This document shows, piece after piece, positions 8,902 through 18,613 of a stretch of DNA of 64,000 nt. Location of the stretch: assembly GCF_014253075.1 (NCBI RefSeq), contig NZ_JACLZJ010000001.1:124001-188000 (forward strand), in the 5' to 3' direction. Each line of letters begins with the position of its first letter. The first letter of the stretch is position 1. Origin of the DNA: Ochrobactrum sp. CM-21-5 (GTDB lineage: Bacteria; Pseudomonadota; Alphaproteobacteria; Rhizobiales; Rhizobiaceae). A program made the position numbers and the translations under genes. The notes below the pieces were generated by a model, which ran no database searches, was not told the DNA's origin, and saw nothing but the letters and a program-made list of their open reading frames with translations.

Positions 8902-9789
8902 TTACTCCGCCGGAAGAGGTTTTTTCCGGCGTGAAAGAATCATATCTTTGGCGGCGAGTGCAGCTCCGCCAGTAATCAGAAGACAGGCGGCCAGAATACG
9001 CATGGATGGTTCGGCGGCGCCCGCAACGATCAGAACCAGCGTTGAAAGAAGCGGTGCTGCATAGCTTGCAGCGCCCAGCACCTGAATATTGCCGCGCTTG
9101 ACGCCAAAATCCCACGCATAGAAGGCTGCGCCCACCGGCAAAAGCCCCAGCGCCAGAACCGACAGCCATTGCATGGCGGTCTGGGGCCAGACAGTCTCTT
9201 CAAGAGCCAGATGGCAGATCAGCGACAGGATGGCCGTCGCCACGCAAAATCCGGTCACCGCATCGGTGGGGACGCGCGCGAAACGACGCGACAGAAGCGA
9301 ATAGCCCGACCATGTGAAGGCGCAAAGCGCGGCTATGATATAGCCGAAGGCATAGCGCGCCTCAAAGCCGACACCCCCGCTTTTCGTGACGATCAACACG
9401 GTTCCGGCAAGTCCCAGCAGCGCGCCCGCGATATGATACCAGGCAAGTCGTTCCCCCGGCATCAGGGCGGAACCGATGACGATCAGCAGTGGCCAGAGAT
9501 AGGCGATAAGGCTTGCTTCCACCGCAGGCGCATTGCGCAGCGCCGTGAAGTACAGAAAGTGATAGCCGAAAAGACCCGCGACGCCGACCAACCAGACGAT
9601 TGGCGGCTGACGCAGATGCCGCGATGCGCCGGGACGCCAGAGCCACGAGATGAGTCCGATGGAAGCGCCGATGGAAAAACACATAGCGGAGAGCTGGAAT
9701 GGCGGAACCTGCCCCGATCCGGCTGTAAAAAAAGCCAGAAGCGCCCACATTGCTACGGCTGAAAAGCCGATCATCGTTGCCAGTTTCAT
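8902..9789 (-). CDS. DMT-superfamily EamA exporter (YddG-like)
   Basis: Integral membrane protein of 295 residues with about ten hydrophobic segments in two repeats, the EamA/drug-metabolite-transporter layout. It ends in a Lys/Arg-rich tail (LSRRKKPLPAE). The short N-terminus, the length and segments such as LPVGAAFYAWDFGVKRGNIQ and ALRNAPAVEASLIAYLWPL are characteristic of the YddG-type branch, which exports aromatic amino acids in enterics. The substrate here cannot be read from sequence. GGGGAACGAGC precedes the ATG at 9789. It is a single gene, 33 nt downstream of the DUF3108 gene on the same strand. Confidence 0.88.
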   Translation of the reverse strand: MKLATMIGFSAVAMWALLAFFTAGSGQVPPFQLSAMCFSIGASIGLISWLWRPGASRHLRQPPIVWLVGVAGLFGYHFLYFTALRNAPAVEASLIAYLWPLLIVIGSALMPGERLAWYHIAGALLGLAGTVLIVTKSGGVGFEARYAFGYIIAALCAFTWSGYSLLSRRFARVPTDAVTGFCVATAILSLICHLALEETVWPQTAMQWLSVLALGLLPVGAAFYAWDFGVKRGNIQVLGAASYAAPLLSTLVLIVAGAAEPSMRILAACLLITGGAALAAKDMILSRRKKPLPAE

Positions 9790-9822
9790 GCTCGTTCCCC
9801 GTGTCCGGGGTAGTGGCCCCCG

Positions 9823-10638
9823 CTATTGTGTCTTTTCGAATCGTGTTGCGGCTATCTTCAGCGTACCCAACTGGGTTCCGATCCGTGCCACGACCGGAGC
9901 ATAGATACCGGAATTGCCCAGCGGGGCAAAGGAGATCGTGATGCGGCTTTTATTGCTCAGATAGTCAATCGACTTCTTGCCCTTCTGATAGCCGGAAACA
10001 GGAATGAATCTGGCTGAACAGATAACCGATTCGCCAGTGAACCCTTCCGTCGTGAATGATTCGGTCCCGTTGAAGGCAAGCTTGATTTCGGCCCGTGTCT
10101 GACCGTCGAAAACGCTGAGCGAGCGATTGCAGACCGAACGCGGATCTCTGGCGGGAATCATGAGGGCACTGAGCGGGTCCCAGACGTTCAGAAGATCCTG
10201 CGGCGCGGTCTCCACCCATGGATCGCGTTTTTTCACCGGCGGCATATTCTCGGCTGAAACGACATTGCCATTTGCAAACCGGATATTCGTACTCTTGTTC
10301 TTGCGGCCATGCTTATACGCCAGATCGAAGACAGCAGGTACCACCTTGCCTTTCACGGAGCTGCCGCTGGCATGCACCGTGCCATCCGTATCATCAAAGA
10401 CACGCGCCAGCCCCGAGGTGCGGAACCGCCCGTTCAGATCGTATTTGGCGCCTCTGACCGTGGTTTCTATGGCCGAACGCGCGATGGAAAGTCCGAAAAT
10501 CGATATGTCATACTCGGTACGGTAAACATCTTCCGCCCGCGCAGCACCGCTCGCAATTACCAATCCTGCCAGCATCAGCATGCCGCGCTTTGCGCCATGT
10601 CTTGTCGCCAGTTTCATCATATGCGAGGGGTCGATCAT
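9823..10638 (-). CDS. DUF3108 domain-containing exported protein
   Basis: 271-residue protein with a Sec-type signal (MMKLATRHGAKRGMLMLAGL...ASGAARA) and a mature part beginning EDVYRTEYDISIFGLSIARS. The mature part carries the features of DUF3108, a family of periplasmic beta-rich proteins of unknown role in alphaproteobacteria. An ATG at 10638 with GGAAGGA nine bases upstream was chosen; the frame also opens at TTG 10647, and ATG 10617 would give a more compact signal peptide. Nothing in its neighbours suggests a function. Confidence 0.85.
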   Translation of the reverse strand: MIDPSHMMKLATRHGAKRGMLMLAGLVIASGAARAEDVYRTEYDISIFGLSIARSAIETTVRGAKYDLNGRFRTSGLARVFDDTDGTVHASGSSVKGKVVPAVFDLAYKHGRKNKSTNIRFANGNVVSAENMPPVKKRDPWVETAPQDLLNVWDPLSALMIPARDPRSVCNRSLSVFDGQTRAEIKLAFNGTESFTTEGFTGESVICSARFIPVSGYQKGKKSIDYLSNKSRITISFAPLGNSGIYAPVVARIGTQLGTLKIAATRFEKTQ

Positions 10639-10840
10639 GTTCGGCAATCCTTCCGCGAATATCCGGCTGGCACTGAACGACTATAAATAATCGGCAATAA
10701 CAGACCAAAAGTTGCGTAGAGTTCAGCTCTATACTATCTGTCGAACAGGCAAAACCGGCGAAGTTATGATCTCAACGGTTCGTGAAGGCGATCAAAACAC
10801 CTCAAAACCGCGCCTTTGCGGGTTCCTGACGGAATCTGGC

Positions 10841-10869
10841 TTGACTGTAACGGCTGTGGTCACTATAGA
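10841..10869 (+). promoter_or_regulatory. Sigma70-type promoter for rpmB
   Basis: TTGACT (10841-10846), a 17-bp spacer, then TATAGA (10864-10869) is an almost consensus housekeeping promoter pointing at rpmB. Transcription would start near 10876, about 215 nt before the rpmB start codon. That is much longer than a simple leader needs. The stretch from 10648 to 10840 upstream shows no gene I can support on either strand. Confidence 0.75.
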
Positions 10870-11025
10870 AACGCGACTTTCCCAATAGGCCGCCTGTCCG
10901 AGATCGCGCGCCAGCAGCACAAAACTGCTTTGATTGCTTGAGTTCGGACATTCGGGTCGGGGCCTGGGCAATTCCGGCAAGGCTGCGAAGCAGGTTTGTA
11001 CTTGGCGTTGCGAAAAACGAAACAA

Positions 11026-11063
11026 GGAGCATTTTTGCTTTCTACAGAAAGCTGAAATGCTCC
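11026..11063 (+). promoter_or_regulatory. Hairpin in the rpmB 5' leader
   Basis: GGAGCATTT (11026-11034) pairs with AAATGCTCC (11055-11063). GCTTTC (11037-11042) pairs with GAAAGC (11047-11052), closing a TACA tetraloop, with a 2x2 internal loop between the stems. It ends 14 nt before the GAAGGTGAG ribosome site and has no U-tract, so it is not a plain terminator. A translational or attenuation control element of the r-protein-leader type is a reasonable inference; I recognise no named RNA family. Confidence 0.6.
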
Positions 11064-11091
11064 GGAAACAAAAGTTGAAGGTGAGACCAAA

Positions 11092-11388
11092 ATGTCCCGC
11101 GCTTGTGAATTGACCGGCAAGTCGGTCCAGTACGGCAACAATGTCAGCCACGCGAACAACAAGACGCGTCGCCGTTTTCTGCCGAACCTCTGCAATGTTA
11201 CGCTCATGTCTGAAGCCCTCGGCCAGAGCTACCGTCTTCGCGTTTCCGCCAACGCCCTGCGTTCGGTTGAACATCGCGGTGGCCTCGACGCATTCCTCGT
11301 CAAGTCTGACGACAAGGAGCTGTCGCAGCGCGCCCGTCTTCTGAAGCGTCAGATCGCCAAGAAGCAGGCCGAAGCTGCTGCCGCCTGA
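11092..11388 (+). CDS. rpmB: 50S ribosomal protein L28
   Basis: 98-residue ribosomal protein with the L28 signature: [29 protein letters not shown] at the start, [12 protein letters not shown] in the middle and the basic [14 protein letters not shown] tail. GAAGGTGAG lies just upstream of the ATG. The gene is monocistronic here, with its own strong promoter, a long structured leader and an intrinsic terminator directly after the stop. No zinc-binding cysteine pairs are present. Confidence 0.98.
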   Translation: MSRACELTGKSVQYGNNVSHANNKTRRRFLPNLCNVTLMSEALGQSYRLRVSANALRSVEHRGGLDAFLVKSDDKELSQRARLLKRQIAKKQAEAAAA

Positions 11389-11411
11389 TAGACCGGCTTT
11401 AAGAGTTTGAC

Positions 11412-11440
11412 AAAAAAGGTCGGCATTGTCGGCCTTTTTT
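11412..11440 (+). terminator. Intrinsic terminator after rpmB
   Basis: A6-GGTCGGC-ATT-GTCGGCC-T6: the A-run pairs with the T-run and the GC core closes a three-base loop with two G-U pairs. It starts 24 nt after the rpmB stop and 28 nt before the next start codon, separating rpmB from the transporter gene. Confidence 0.8.
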
Positions 11441-11467
11441 GCTGGTTCCATTACCCAGGATAAAAAA

Positions 11468-12124
11468 ATGCCGATTGAAAGCCCACCCATATCCCGACTC
11501 ATACCTGCAATATTGGCCATGTGCGTGGCGGTCGCCGCTTCGAACATACTGGTCCAGTATTCGTTCAACCACTTCGGTCTCGCTGAAGTGCTGACATGGG
11601 GCGCATTCACCTACCCTGCCGCTTTTCTGGTCAATGACCTGACGAATCGCCGCTTCGGCCCCGCCGCAGCGCGCAAGGTCGTCTATGCCGGTTTCGTTCT
11701 GGGCGTGCTCATGTCGGTCTGGCTTGCAACGCCGCGCATCGCGATTGCCTCTGGCTCCGCCTTTCTGTTCGCCCAATTGATGGACATCACCGTCTTCGAC
11801 CGGCTGCGCCGCCAGACGTGGTGGAAAGCGCCGTTTGCCGCCGCCATGTTCGGTTCTGTACTCGATACGATCCTGTTCTTCTCGATCGCTTTTTCCGCAG
11901 GTTTCGCCTGGATCGATACGGTCACCGGCATGCCCGATTCGTCGCTTGCCGAACCGGCTTCCTTCCTCGGCCTCGGCTTGCCGCTGTGGGCATCTCTCGC
12001 TTTCGGCGATTTTTTCGTGAAGGTGGTCATGGGTACGCTGATGCTCATCCCCTACGGCGCCATTCTTGCAATCTTCGCCCCCACGCTTTACGCGCCGGGC
12101 CGCACCAGGATGGAGAAGGCGTGA
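11468..12124 (+). CDS. yhhQ: Queuosine precursor transporter, YhhQ/VUT family
   Basis: 218-residue polytopic membrane protein of the COG1738 family, which imports queuosine precursors (preQ0/preQ1) across the inner membrane. About six hydrophobic helices are visible. Family hallmarks are NILVQY, TWGAFTYPAAFLVNDLTNRRFG near residue 40 and ASGSAFLFAQLMDITVFDRLRR, the conserved region before the last helices. The ATG at 11468, after GGATAAAAAA, was chosen over an in-frame upstream ATG at 11426 that lies inside the rpmB terminator. Confidence 0.9.
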   Translation: MPIESPPISRLIPAILAMCVAVAASNILVQYSFNHFGLAEVLTWGAFTYPAAFLVNDLTNRRFGPAAARKVVYAGFVLGVLMSVWLATPRIAIASGSAFLFAQLMDITVFDRLRRQTWWKAPFAAAMFGSVLDTILFFSIAFSAGFAWIDTVTGMPDSSLAEPASFLGLGLPLWASLAFGDFFVKVVMGTLMLIPYGAILAIFAPTLYAPGRTRMEKA

Positions 12125-12145
12125 TCTGTCTGCGATCACGCATCT

Positions 12146-12294
12146 TCTGCGGGCATGGCTGCCCGAAAGAGGGCACGATCATCAACATCGGCCCGGTCAC
12201 AGGACGCACGGCATTCGCCAATCACGGTGCCTATACGGCAAAGAAATTTGCCGCGCATGGCCTTTCGATGAATCTGTGCAAGAAACTGTCCTAA
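12146..12294 (+). pseudogene. Remnant of a short-chain dehydrogenase/reductase gene
   Basis: The frame ending at the TAA at 12292-12294 reads IFCGHGCPKEGTIINIG, then VTGRTAFANHGAYTAKK, then HGLSMNLCKKL. This is the SDR core around the catalytic Tyr-x3-Lys (YTAKK): strand INIGSVTG, then YxxxK, then the helix LSMNLxKEL. Both the N-terminal Rossmann part and the C-terminal third of an SDR are missing, and there is no plausible start of its own. It follows directly after yhhQ and appears to be a decayed fragment. Confidence 0.6.
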
Positions 12295-12342
12295 TATGAC
12301 GTGCACTGAGATCGTACTCGCGGCACCCTGCCAGTGGGCATG

Positions 12343-12369
12343 AAAAAGGGGCCGTGTCAGCCCCTTTTC
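12343..12369 (-). terminator. Intrinsic terminator after cobT
   Basis: Immediately after the cobT stop on the minus strand: GGAAAAGGGGC, the loop TGACACG, then GCCCCTTTTT. The stem includes the A/T runs, giving a compact hairpin with a U-rich 3' side. Confidence 0.7.
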
Positions 12370-14274
12370 CTATCTTCTACCAGCAGCGCGATGGCGTCCC
12401 CTGCCGGATCCTGCTGCGCCCTGTTCTTCAAACAGTGAGGCGAGCTGTTCGGTCATGGCGCCTGCCAGTTCTTCCGCATCCACAATCGTCACGGCGCGCT
12501 GATAGTAACGAGTGACATCGTGCCCGATACCGATGGCGATCAGCTCCACCGGAGACCGTGTTTCGATCTCCTCGATCACCGCGCGCAAGTGGCGTTCGAG
12601 ATAGTTGCCCGGATTGACCGAAAGCGTTGAATCATCGACCGGCGCACCGTCCGAAATCATCATCAGAATCTTGCGCTGTTCCGAACGCCCCAGAAGGCGC
12701 TGATGCGCCCATATCAAGGCTTCGCCGTCGATATTCTCCTTCAGAAGCCCCTCGCGCATCATCAGGCCCAGATTGCGTCGCGCACGCCGCCAGGGCGCGT
12801 CGGCGCTCTTGTAAACGATATGGCGCAGATCGTTAAGACGACCGGGATTAGCGGGCTTACCGCGCCCGAGCCAAGCCTCCCGCGACTGCCCGCCCTTCCA
12901 GGCCTTGGTCGTGAAGCCGAGAATCTCCACCTTCACGCCGCAGCGTTCCAGCGTGCGGGCAAGTATATCGGCACAGGTCGCAGCCACCGTGATCGGGCGC
13001 CCACGCATGGAACCTGAATTATCCAGCACCAGCGTCACGACCGTATCGCGGAAATCCGTATCACGCTCCATCTTGTAGGAAAGCGGCTGCGTCGGATCGA
13101 TCACGACACGCATCAGGCGCGCCGTATCGAGATAGCCCTCTTCCAGATCAAAATCCCACGAGCGGTTCTGCTGCGCCATCAAGCGGCGCTGCAAGCGGTT
13201 GGCCAGCCGACCGACCACGCCCTGAAGATTGGCAAGCTGCTTGTCCAGAAAACCGCGCAGACGGTCGAGTTCAGCCTCGTCGCAAAGATCGGCTGCCTCG
13301 ACTTCCTCGTCGAATTCACGCGTAAAGACCTTGTAATCGACATGTTCGGCAAAGTTGGCGAAAGGTTGGTTGGGACGGCGGGTATCCCCCGGCGTTTCGG
13401 CGTCGATATCCTCGCTGTCGTCCATGTCGTCGGCAGATGCATCGGCGGCATCCATTTCGCCCTGCTCGCCCTCGTCGCTGGAACTGTCCGATTCGTCGCT
13501 TTCCGCAGAATCGGAACCTTCCTGACTGTCGTCGCCGCCCTCTTCGTTTTCATCCGAATCGGGCGTCTGTTCGCTGTCCTGATCTTCGTCGTCGCTCTGC
13601 TCTTCCTGGGAAAGCTCTTCCGCCATATCCATGGAAGCGAGCATATCGCGAACCGCACGCGCAAAAGCCTGCTGGTCTTCGAGGTTTTCACCGAGACGGG
13701 CAAAGTCGGCCCCGGCCCGTTCCTCGATCCACTCACGCCACAAATCGAGCACCTGCCCTGCTTCCGCTGGGGCGGAACGCCCCGTCAGCTTCTCGCGCAA
13801 AAGCAGCGACACCGCTTCTTCGAGCGGTGCGTCCTCCTTGTCAGTGACGGCGGAAAAATTGGCGCGGCTGTATTTGTCCGCAAGCATCGTAGCCAGATTG
13901 TCGGCAACGCCGGACATGACACGCGCGCCGATGGCTTCCACACGGGCCTGTTCCACCGCATCGAAAATGGCACGCGCCTGCTTGCCTTCCGGCGCCAGGG
14001 CGGCATGAATACGCGGATTATGGCGCGCCTGACGCAGCGCCATGGAATCACCAAGCCCGCGCGTAACCGCAATATCGTGCGCGGTCGGGCGCTTCGGCAG
14101 ATCGGGAAGACGGGCGCGGTTGGCCGTCAGCGCCGGGCGGTCGCTGCTGAACGCGACCTCCAGCTCATGCTCACCGGAAATGGCGCGCATGCAGGCGGTG
14201 ACCGCCCGCTTGAAGGGTTCGGAATCCACCGGCCCCGGCTTACGCTCGCGCGTATTGTCACCTAATCCTGACAT
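12370..14274 (-). CDS. cobT: Aerobic cobaltochelatase subunit CobT
   Basis: One of three subunits (CobN, CobS, CobT) that insert cobalt into hydrogenobyrinic acid a,c-diamide in the oxygen-dependent B12 pathway. The 634 residues comprise an N-terminal helical region, a very acidic Asp/Glu/Ser-rich linker (about 215-290) and a C-terminal von Willebrand A domain. The VWA MIDAS motif is [10 protein letters not shown], near residue 416. This acidic-linker-plus-VWA build matches CobT and the magnesium chelatase D subunit. cobS lies 109 nt upstream on the same strand; cobN is not in the window. Confidence 0.96.
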   Translation of the reverse strand: MSGLGDNTRERKPGPVDSEPFKRAVTACMRAISGEHELEVAFSSDRPALTANRARLPDLPKRPTAHDIAVTRGLGDSMALRQARHNPRIHAALAPEGKQARAIFDAVEQARVEAIGARVMSGVADNLATMLADKYSRANFSAVTDKEDAPLEEAVSLLLREKLTGRSAPAEAGQVLDLWREWIEERAGADFARLGENLEDQQAFARAVRDMLASMDMAEELSQEEQSDDEDQDSEQTPDSDENEEGGDDSQEGSDSAESDESDSSSDEGEQGEMDAADASADDMDDSEDIDAETPGDTRRPNQPFANFAEHVDYKVFTREFDEEVEAADLCDEAELDRLRGFLDKQLANLQGVVGRLANRLQRRLMAQQNRSWDFDLEEGYLDTARLMRVVIDPTQPLSYKMERDTDFRDTVVTLVLDNSGSMRGRPITVAATCADILARTLERCGVKVEILGFTTKAWKGGQSREAWLGRGKPANPGRLNDLRHIVYKSADAPWRRARRNLGLMMREGLLKENIDGEALIWAHQRLLGRSEQRKILMMISDGAPVDDSTLSVNPGNYLERHLRAVIEEIETRSPVELIAIGIGHDVTRYYQRAVTIVDAEELAGAMTEQLASLFEEQGAAGSGRGRHRAAGRR

Positions 14275-14397
14275 CTGACCATCCTGACTTCGCTTCGCAG
14301 CCAGTTCCCGAAAGCCTCTTCAGGCTTTGTCGGAACGTGCTTCATCTTACAATGCGGCCAGCCGCCGGCGCGTGTCGGCGGCTGGCATCGTCCTGTC

Positions 14398-15567
<1,170 letters not shown>

Positions 15568-15681
15568 TCAGATGCTCTAATCGTTCGTTCTCGCGCATGA
15601 CGTGGCCCAAAAAGCCTGACGCCTTTTCGGGGTCATACGCCGCGCCAATCTGAGAATGGCTTCCTGCTCACACCACCGGGA

Positions 15682-16305
15682 TCAGCAGAACCCGGCCTGC
15701 TTGAGCAGTTGATAAGCCTGGATCACATCACGGAAACGTTCCTCAGATCCACGGTCCCCACCATTCGCATCGGGATGGTGAAGTTTTACCAGCTCTTTAT
15801 AGCGCGCCTTAATCTTATCGCCAGTCGAATTTGCATCCAGACCAAGCGTGGCAAGCGCTTTTATCTCCAGAGTGCGCGGCTTGCGCTGCGCCGTCTGACC
15901 GGTCGTTTGACCCTTGGCTTCCTTGAGCAGGTTGAACGGATCGCGAAGGCGGTTGTGATAGGACGCCGAGCCAGAACGCCTTTGCGCCATATCGGGAGAC
16001 GTGCGCGCGCTCGCATTGGCCGTCGTGGACCATGTCGGGCGGTGGCCGGTTATCGCCTCTTTCTGGAAACGCGCGATATCGCCATCCGTAAGGCCCGAGA
16101 AGTAATTGAAATTCTTGTTGTATTCTCTCACATGATCGATGCAGAAGCAGAAATATTGCCCCTCGCGCATGCGCCCGACCGGCGCGCGATGCGTGCCCGG
16201 CCTGTCGCAACCGTCCCATTGGCAGCTGGGTTTGCTGGACTTGACCTCCGTATCCTTCTTGGAACGGATGCGGATGCTGTCGAAATATTTGGAGTTCAGT
16301 GTCAT
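15682..16305 (-). CDS. J-domain (DnaJ-like) protein
   Basis: 207-residue cytosolic protein with a C-terminal J domain (about 145-205). This includes the essential His-Pro-Asp tripeptide in LVKLHHPDANGGDRGSEERF near residue 176, so it should stimulate an Hsp70 ATPase. The N-terminal part has spaced Cys/His residues (CQWDGCDRPGTH, YFCFCIDH) that could bind metal. C-terminal placement of the J domain and lack of the G/F and zinc-repeat regions set it apart from DnaJ/CbpA. The gene order cobS, J-protein, bolA is common in Hyphomicrobiales. Client unknown. Confidence 0.88.
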   Translation of the reverse strand: MTLNSKYFDSIRIRSKKDTEVKSSKPSCQWDGCDRPGTHRAPVGRMREGQYFCFCIDHVREYNKNFNYFSGLTDGDIARFQKEAITGHRPTWSTTANASARTSPDMAQRRSGSASYHNRLRDPFNLLKEAKGQTTGQTAQRKPRTLEIKALATLGLDANSTGDKIKARYKELVKLHHPDANGGDRGSEERFRDVIQAYQLLKQAGFC

Positions 16306-16492
16306 CGAATCGGATTATGCGGATTAAGAGTGGCTAAACAAGAATTGACATTTCGCTCTGATTGGCATTGGCCATCCCAACAGGGCGAAATTTTGAAGCG
16401 AGTGACTTTTCCTGTGCGGATTTGCCCCACCTTTTGCCGCCGAAGCGACGTCTATATGAAGCACAGCGTCTATATGGGGAGATCGAGCCCGA

Positions 16493-16807
16493 ATGTCCAT
16501 TCACATTAGCAAACAAAGCGCTATGGAAGCGAAACTGACCGCGGCCTTCGCACCGGAACGGCTTGAAGTCATCAATGAAAGCCACCTCCATGCGGGCCAT
16601 CACCATCATGGCAGCGATCACCACGCCACATATGATGGAACCGGAGAAACGCATTTCCGCGTCCGCATCGTATCGCACAGTTTTGCGGGCATGAGTCGCG
16701 TGGCGCGCCATCGCGCCATCAATGAGGTCCTGAAGGAAGAACTCGACAGTGGTGTCCACGCGCTGGCGCTCGAACCCTCCGCACCCGGCGAAGCGACGCG
16801 GCGCTGA
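16493..16807 (+). CDS. bolA: BolA-family protein
   Basis: 104-residue BolA-fold protein with the class signature ESHLHAGH near residue 29 and the RHRAINEVLKEEL helix near residue 72. BolA proteins pair with monothiol glutaredoxins in Fe-S or iron regulation. An additional histidine run (HAGHHHHGSDHH) extends the conserved region and could add metal binding. It is divergent from the J-domain gene. ATCCTG-AAG-CAGGAT just after the stop forms a short hairpin without a U-tract. Confidence 0.92.
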   Translation: MSIHISKQSAMEAKLTAAFAPERLEVINESHLHAGHHHHGSDHHATYDGTGETHFRVRIVSHSFAGMSRVARHRAINEVLKEELDSGVHALALEPSAPGEATRR

Positions 16808-16975
16808 TCCTGAAGCAGGATTCGCCGAAGGTCCCAACTTCAAGGGTTTTGCGAAAATTTCAGGCTGCTAGACTTGGACCGCTGAGAGTTGGCCAGTCAG
16901 TCAGGCCAGATAAGACCGGCTCGTTCTAACGGGAACATTGGAAACAGCTCAGGCCAACTCCGAAAGGAGAAAGGA

Positions 16976-17167
16976 ATGAACACGGTATCAGCAATGTCCA
17001 TAGCCAGGGAAAACGCTTTTGCCTGCTGTTGTCGCTGCGGCAAGCGCGCAGCCATGGATGGAGCCTCCACCTGGACGATACAGGGGGAAACCCTCAATGA
17101 TAGCGGTCAGATGCGCTGTCGCAGCTGCTCAATCCTGTCTGGATATGATGGGCTGATGTATCACTAA
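16976..17167 (+). CDS. Small zinc-ribbon-like protein, unknown function
   Basis: 63 residues starting at the ATG after a strong AGGAGAAAGGA site. The protein has two cysteine clusters, CCCRCG near residue 17 and CRSC near residue 47, spaced like a treble-clef or zinc-ribbon knuckle pair. There are no other recognisable features. The frame stays open upstream to 16889, but the ribosome site favours the internal start. A mini zinc-finger role in RNA/DNA or protein binding is inference only. Confidence 0.6.
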   Translation: MNTVSAMSIARENAFACCCRCGKRAAMDGASTWTIQGETLNDSGQMRCRSCSILSGYDGLMYH

Positions 17168-17237
17168 GATTTTCTGGATATTCTTTCTGGGTATTCATGG
17201 GCGTCGTGACGGCGACGCCCATGCGCTTTGGTTTCAG

Positions 17238-18548
17238 TCAGCCTTCGCGCGCGGCGGTTGAGATATGCATCGGCTTGCCGTCCGCATCTAGCGCGACGAT
17301 ACGCAGGCGCGTCAGGCGATTCTTTTCCTTCTTCAGGACCGAGAATCGTTTGCCGTGGAAGGTAAAGGCCTGCTTCACCTCCGGGATCGTCTGCGTTTCG
17401 TGGATCACCAGACCGGCAATCGTGGTCGCCTCCTCGTCCGGCAGGCTCCAGTCGAGCGCACGATTGACGTCGCGGATCGGTAGCGAGCCGTCCACGATGA
17501 TTGAGCCGTCAGGCTGCAAGCGCAGGCCCTGCATCTCGATATCGTGCTCGTCGGCAATGTCGCCGACAATCTCTTCCAAAATATCCTCCAGCGTCACCAG
17601 GCCCTGCACGTCGCCATATTCGTCAACTACGATGGCGATATGCGCCTTGCGGCGCAGAAAAGCGTTCATCTGGTCCTGAAGTGTGGTCGTGTCGGGCACG
17701 AACCATGGCTTGCGCGCCACCTTCATGATGTCGATCCGCGAGAAATCATTAGCGACATCGTAAAGCGCGCGCAGAAGGTCCTTGGTGTGAATGATGCCGA
17801 TGATGTTGTCGATATCGTCGCGCCAAACCGGCATGCGCGTATGCGGGCTTGCGAGAATCTCGCCGACGATCTGGTCGGCGGGTTCGTCGGCATTGATCGT
17901 ACCCATATTGGTACGATGCACCATGACATCGCTTACCTCAAGCTCCTTGAGGTCGAGAAGACCGCCAAGCTGATCACGATCCTCCTTGATGAGCGATTTG
18001 TCACGATGCAGCACCTCGACCGCGCCGCGCAGTTCTTCCTGCGGGCTGAGCATGGAACGTCCGGCTGCAAGATTGACGCCGAAGAGCTTGAGAATTGTAC
18101 GCACGATCCAGTTCACCAGACTGGAGATCGGCCCGATCAGCAGAACCACCAGCGCCACACCGCGCGAGACGGCCAGCGAAAAGCGGTCCGGACTGGAAAT
18201 CGCCCAGGATTTCGGCAGCACTTCGGCAAAGATCACCAGAATGATCGTCATTGCTATAGTCGCATAGGCAACGCCCGCATCGCCGAACAGTGAGAGGAAG
18301 ATGCTGGTGGCAAGCGAAGAAGCGAGAATATTGGCAAGATTGTTGCCGATGAGAAGCGCGCCGATCAGCCGGTCCCGCCTGCCGATCAGCCGCTGCACCA
18401 ACCCCGCGCGTTCGTCGCCATTATGCTCAAGCGTATGCATACGGGCACGTGATGCCGCCGTCAGCGCCGTCTCCGAACCTGAAAAGAAGGCCGACAGAAT
18501 AACGCAGAACAGGATGATGCCGCACATGACCCAAAGCCCGAATGTCAT
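17238..18548 (-). CDS. CNNM/CorC-HlyC family membrane protein with CBS pair
   Basis: 436-residue inner-membrane protein. It has an N-terminal DUF21/CNNM transmembrane domain (about 1-200, with FFSGSETALTAASRARM), a tandem CBS domain (about 210-340, with VMVHRTNMGTI and VVDEYGDVQGLVTLEDILEE) and a C-terminal CorC_HlyC domain. Members are linked to Mg2+/Co2+ export and are often labelled hemolysin without evidence of haemolytic activity. It follows aroB on the same strand with a 65-nt gap, a pairing conserved in relatives. Substrate unproven. Confidence 0.9.
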   Translation of the reverse strand: MTFGLWVMCGIILFCVILSAFFSGSETALTAASRARMHTLEHNGDERAGLVQRLIGRRDRLIGALLIGNNLANILASSLATSIFLSLFGDAGVAYATIAMTIILVIFAEVLPKSWAISSPDRFSLAVSRGVALVVLLIGPISSLVNWIVRTILKLFGVNLAAGRSMLSPQEELRGAVEVLHRDKSLIKEDRDQLGGLLDLKELEVSDVMVHRTNMGTINADEPADQIVGEILASPHTRMPVWRDDIDNIIGIIHTKDLLRALYDVANDFSRIDIMKVARKPWFVPDTTTLQDQMNAFLRRKAHIAIVVDEYGDVQGLVTLEDILEEIVGDIADEHDIEMQGLRLQPDGSIIVDGSLPIRDVNRALDWSLPDEEATTIAGLVIHETQTIPEVKQAFTFHGKRFSVLKKEKNRLTRLRIVALDADGKPMHISTAAREG

Positions 18549-18613
18549 TCGCCTTGTCCTTTCTTTAACGCATGACTTCCAGAAGCGGGAGCTCGTCTGG
18601 CGCTTCAGTCAAA

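Noticed and set aside
17199..17220. GGGCGTCG/CGACGCCC hairpin downstream of the CNNM-type gene as a terminator
   Set aside because: The stem is perfect, but no U-tract follows on either strand, so I did not list it as a terminator.
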